The position numbers were made by a program, and so were the translations under genes. 17,177 nucleotides of DNA from Bacillota bacterium. GTDB taxonomy: Bacteria > Bacillota > Clostridia > Peptostreptococcales > Anaerovoracaceae. The notes beneath the pieces are model-generated. The model was not told the DNA's origin. It saw only the letters and a list, made by a program, of their open reading frames with translations, and ran no database searches. The stretch covers positions 1 to 17,177 of the forward strand of contig JAEEIC010000228.1 of the NCBI GenBank assembly GCA_016281165.1, given 5' to 3'. This document shows positions 15,662 through 17,177 of the stretch, one piece after another; position 1 is the first letter of the stretch, and each line of letters opens with the position of its first letter.

Positions 15662-15702
15662 ATAAAAAAATCGTATGAGACCGTCCTTCACGGCCTCATA
15701 CG
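15662..15702 (-). terminator. terminator of small membrane protein gene
   Basis: A stem with 8 outer pairs (CGTATGAG with CTCATACG, 15672-15679 and 15695-15702) and inner CCGT/ACGG pairs is followed on the minus strand by ATTTTTTTATA. It ends transcription from the gene at 15728-16108. Confidence 0.82.
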
Positions 15703-15727
15703 GTTTCATTTAATAAATACTCATTTA

Positions 15728-16108
15728 TCACTTGACCAGATTCCAGATCAGTGCGTAGGCCTCGTAGCAGATGAACAGGACGAGGAGCGCCAGGGCGGCC
15801 TTGTGATACGGTCTGATCTCGCGCTTCCTTCCGGCGGAGAACTGGGCCGCGGCGATGCCCGCCGGGAGCATCCAGTAAAAGATGAGTATGGGCACGAGAG
15901 CGTAGAGCACCTGCCGGCGCAGCACGCCGAAGACGAAGAGCATCAGGCACAGGCCGCTCGACACTCCCCTGAGCATCATCGTCGACTTCTTCCCGGGATT
16001 CGCGGCCGCCGTCCAGCCGGAGGCGAAGCAGACCGCGCTGCACAAGAGGAATAAGGGAGTGTTGAGCAGCACGATCACGGATAATACAGTATAAAGAATA
16101 TTTTCCAT
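15728..16108 (-). CDS. small hypothetical membrane protein (four helices)
   Basis: This 126-residue protein has about four hydrophobic segments (near 5-28, 45-62, 66-86 and 103-124). Short basic loops such as NPGKKS and GRKREIRPYHK separate them. I do not recognise a family. The AAGGAGGGACAT site directly before the ATG supports the start. It lies 92 bases after the CBS-domain gene on the same strand and ends at a clear terminator. TGGTAGAAT at 16156-16148 (minus) could be an extended -10 promoter, or it may be the last gene of the CorC transcript. Confidence 0.65.
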   Translation of the reverse strand: MENILYTVLSVIVLLNTPLFLLCSAVCFASGWTAAANPGKKSTMMLRGVSSGLCLMLFVFGVLRRQVLYALVPILIFYWMLPAGIAAAQFSAGRKREIRPYHKAALALLVLFICYEAYALIWNLVK

Positions 16109-16200
16109 ATGTCCCTCCTTTGTACCGGCGGTATGCTCCTGACCCTCATTCTACCATCGACCGGTCCTTCCGTCTATACCCGCGCCCCAAGACGCCGGGA

Positions 16201-17177
16201 TCATTCCTCCCCGTCCTCCTCGGGCAGAGGATGCTCCTTGACCAGAAGCTCCGTGACCCTCATGCCCTCGACCGACTTGACAGTGAGGGTGAGGTTCTTG
16301 TAATCGAAGCTCTCGCCGGGCTGGGGATAGCCCCCGAGCATCTCGATGGCCCAGCCGCCCAGGGTCGCGTTGTCGTCCTCGAAATCCCTGTCGTCCATGT
16401 CCATCTCGGAGAAGAAATCGTATATCCTCATGTCGCCGTCGACCTCGAACTCGTCGTCCGAGAGCTCGACGAACTCCTCGTCGATGGAATCCTTCTCGTC
16501 CCAGATCTCGCCCACCAGCTGTTCCATCACGTCCTCCATGGTGAGCATGCCCATGATGCCGCCGTACTCGTCGGTGACGAATACCAGGTGGCTCTTGGTC
16601 TTCTTCATTAGCTCAAGAACGTCCGGTATGGGCATGGTCTTGTGGACGAAGCGGGGCTTCATCATGAGGGAGGCGATGTCGAGCCTGCCGCCGTCCAGCA
16701 TCCTGCGGTAGCACTGGGTGGTGAGAACGAAGCCCAGCATGTGGTCGGGAGTATCGCGGTAGACCGGCACTCTCGAATAGGGGCAGTCCAGAAGGATCTT
16801 TTTTACGGTCTCCTCGTCGTCGTCGATATCGATCGCGATCATGTCGACTCTGGGCGTGATGATCTCGTAGGCCAGGCAGTCGTCGAAGTCGAGGGCGCTC
16901 TGCAGCAGGTCGTGGGTGTCCTCGTCCACCACCCCCTCGTCCTCCGCGGTGTCGAGCATGGTCTCAAGGTCGTCCTCGGTGACCGCGTCCTCGGTCTCGC
17001 TGTCCTTCCAGAGCCTTGAGAGGCCTGAGAGCAAGGCGCTGACCAGTACGGCCAGTGGCTTCGTCACTATCATGAAGCCCTTGAGAGGCAGGGCCACGCG
17101 GGTCGAGAACTTCTCCGGGGCTCTCGCCGCCAGTATCTTGGGAGCGATCTCGCCGAAGATAACGATGATCACGGTCA
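16201..17177 (-). CDS. CorC/HlyC-family CNNM-CBS protein, 5' end outside window
   Basis: The open frame of about 325 codons continues past the window edge, so the N-terminal membrane part is missing. The visible start, TVIIVIFGEIAPK, is the last conserved helix of the CNNM (DUF21) transporter domain and fits no true start codon. After one more hydrophobic segment come a pair of CBS domains. EIITPRVDMIAID is the first-CBS signature, and FVTDEYGGIMGMLTMEDVMEQLVGEI is the second, described here only by its ends FVTDEYG and LVGEI. An acidic linker leads to a C-terminal CorC_HlyC domain. Family members are linked to Mg2+/Co2+ efflux or ion homeostasis; many are annotated hemolysin C without such activity. 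The CBS pair probably binds adenine nucleotides. Confidence 0.9.
   Translation of the reverse strand, partial: TVIIVIFGEIAPKILAARAPEKFSTRVALPLKGFMIVTKPLAVLVSALLSGLSRLWKDSETEDAVTEDDLETMLDTAEDEGVVDEDTHDLLQSALDFDDCLAYEIITPRVDMIAIDIDDDEETVKKILLDCPYSRVPVYRDTPDHMLGFVLTTQCYRRMLDGGRLDIASLMMKPRFVHKTMPIPDVLELMKKTKSHLVFVTDEYGGIMGMLTMEDVMEQLVGEIWDEKDSIDEEFVELSDDEFEVDGDMRIYDFFSEMDMDDRDFEDDNATLGGWAIEMLGGYPQPGESFDYKNLTLTVKSVEGMRVTELLVKEHPLPEEDGEE

Overview
The window looks like a chromosomal segment of a strictly anaerobic, fairly GC-rich Bacillota (Clostridia-like) bacterium. The evidence is T-box leaders, ferredoxin-linked 2-oxoacid chemistry, strong AGGAGG-type ribosome binding sites and TTGACA/TATAAT promoters. 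I cannot name the genus from sequence alone.

Layout. (1) Positions 1-742, minus strand: the start of an unidentified membrane protein, overlapped ATGA-style by an HD-domain (RelA/SpoT-like hydrolase) gene whose 5' end appears to be missing. (2) 834-5143, minus strand: a compact operon reading ilvE (branched-chain aminotransferase), a MinD/ParA-like P-loop ATPase, and the four subunits of a 2-oxoacid (probably 2-oxoisovalerate):ferredoxin oxidoreductase (delta, alpha, beta, gamma). It has its own promoter at 5185-5213. (3) 5296-10689, minus strand: two paralogous genes of about 760 codons. Each encodes an XRE-type helix-turn-helix, a cupin and a full AMP-forming acyl-CoA synthetase in one chain, and each is preceded by a promoter and a T-box leader with terminator. 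The likely specifier codons are GUA (Val) for the 5296-7587 gene and AUC (Ile) for the 8055-10322 gene. (4) 10809-13875, plus strand: an M20-family amidohydrolase and, as a separate unit, an MFS transporter. (5) 13986-15354, minus strand: two uncharacterised membrane proteins (the larger resembling DUF3100) that look like a two-gene transport unit. Its upstream region carries the same dyad, TATGCG-N6-CGCATA, found before the amidohydrolase. (6) 15728-17177, minus strand: a small four-helix membrane protein and a CorC/HlyC-type CBS-domain protein that runs off the window.

How the genes may work together. T-boxes switch genes on when the cognate tRNA is uncharged. Val- and Ile-specific T-boxes on acyl-CoA synthetases therefore point to an anabolic role. 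The simplest model is that branched short-chain acids (isobutyrate, 2-methylbutyrate) are activated to acyl-CoA, reductively carboxylated by the VOR-type complex to branched 2-oxoacids, and transaminated by IlvE to valine and isoleucine. This route is known physiologically in anaerobes. What looks new here is the encoding: duplicated HTH-cupin-ligase fusions under amino-acid-specific T-boxes next to the enzymes that would complete the route. The second candidate system is an amidohydrolase plus two-part membrane-protein regulon sharing one operator.
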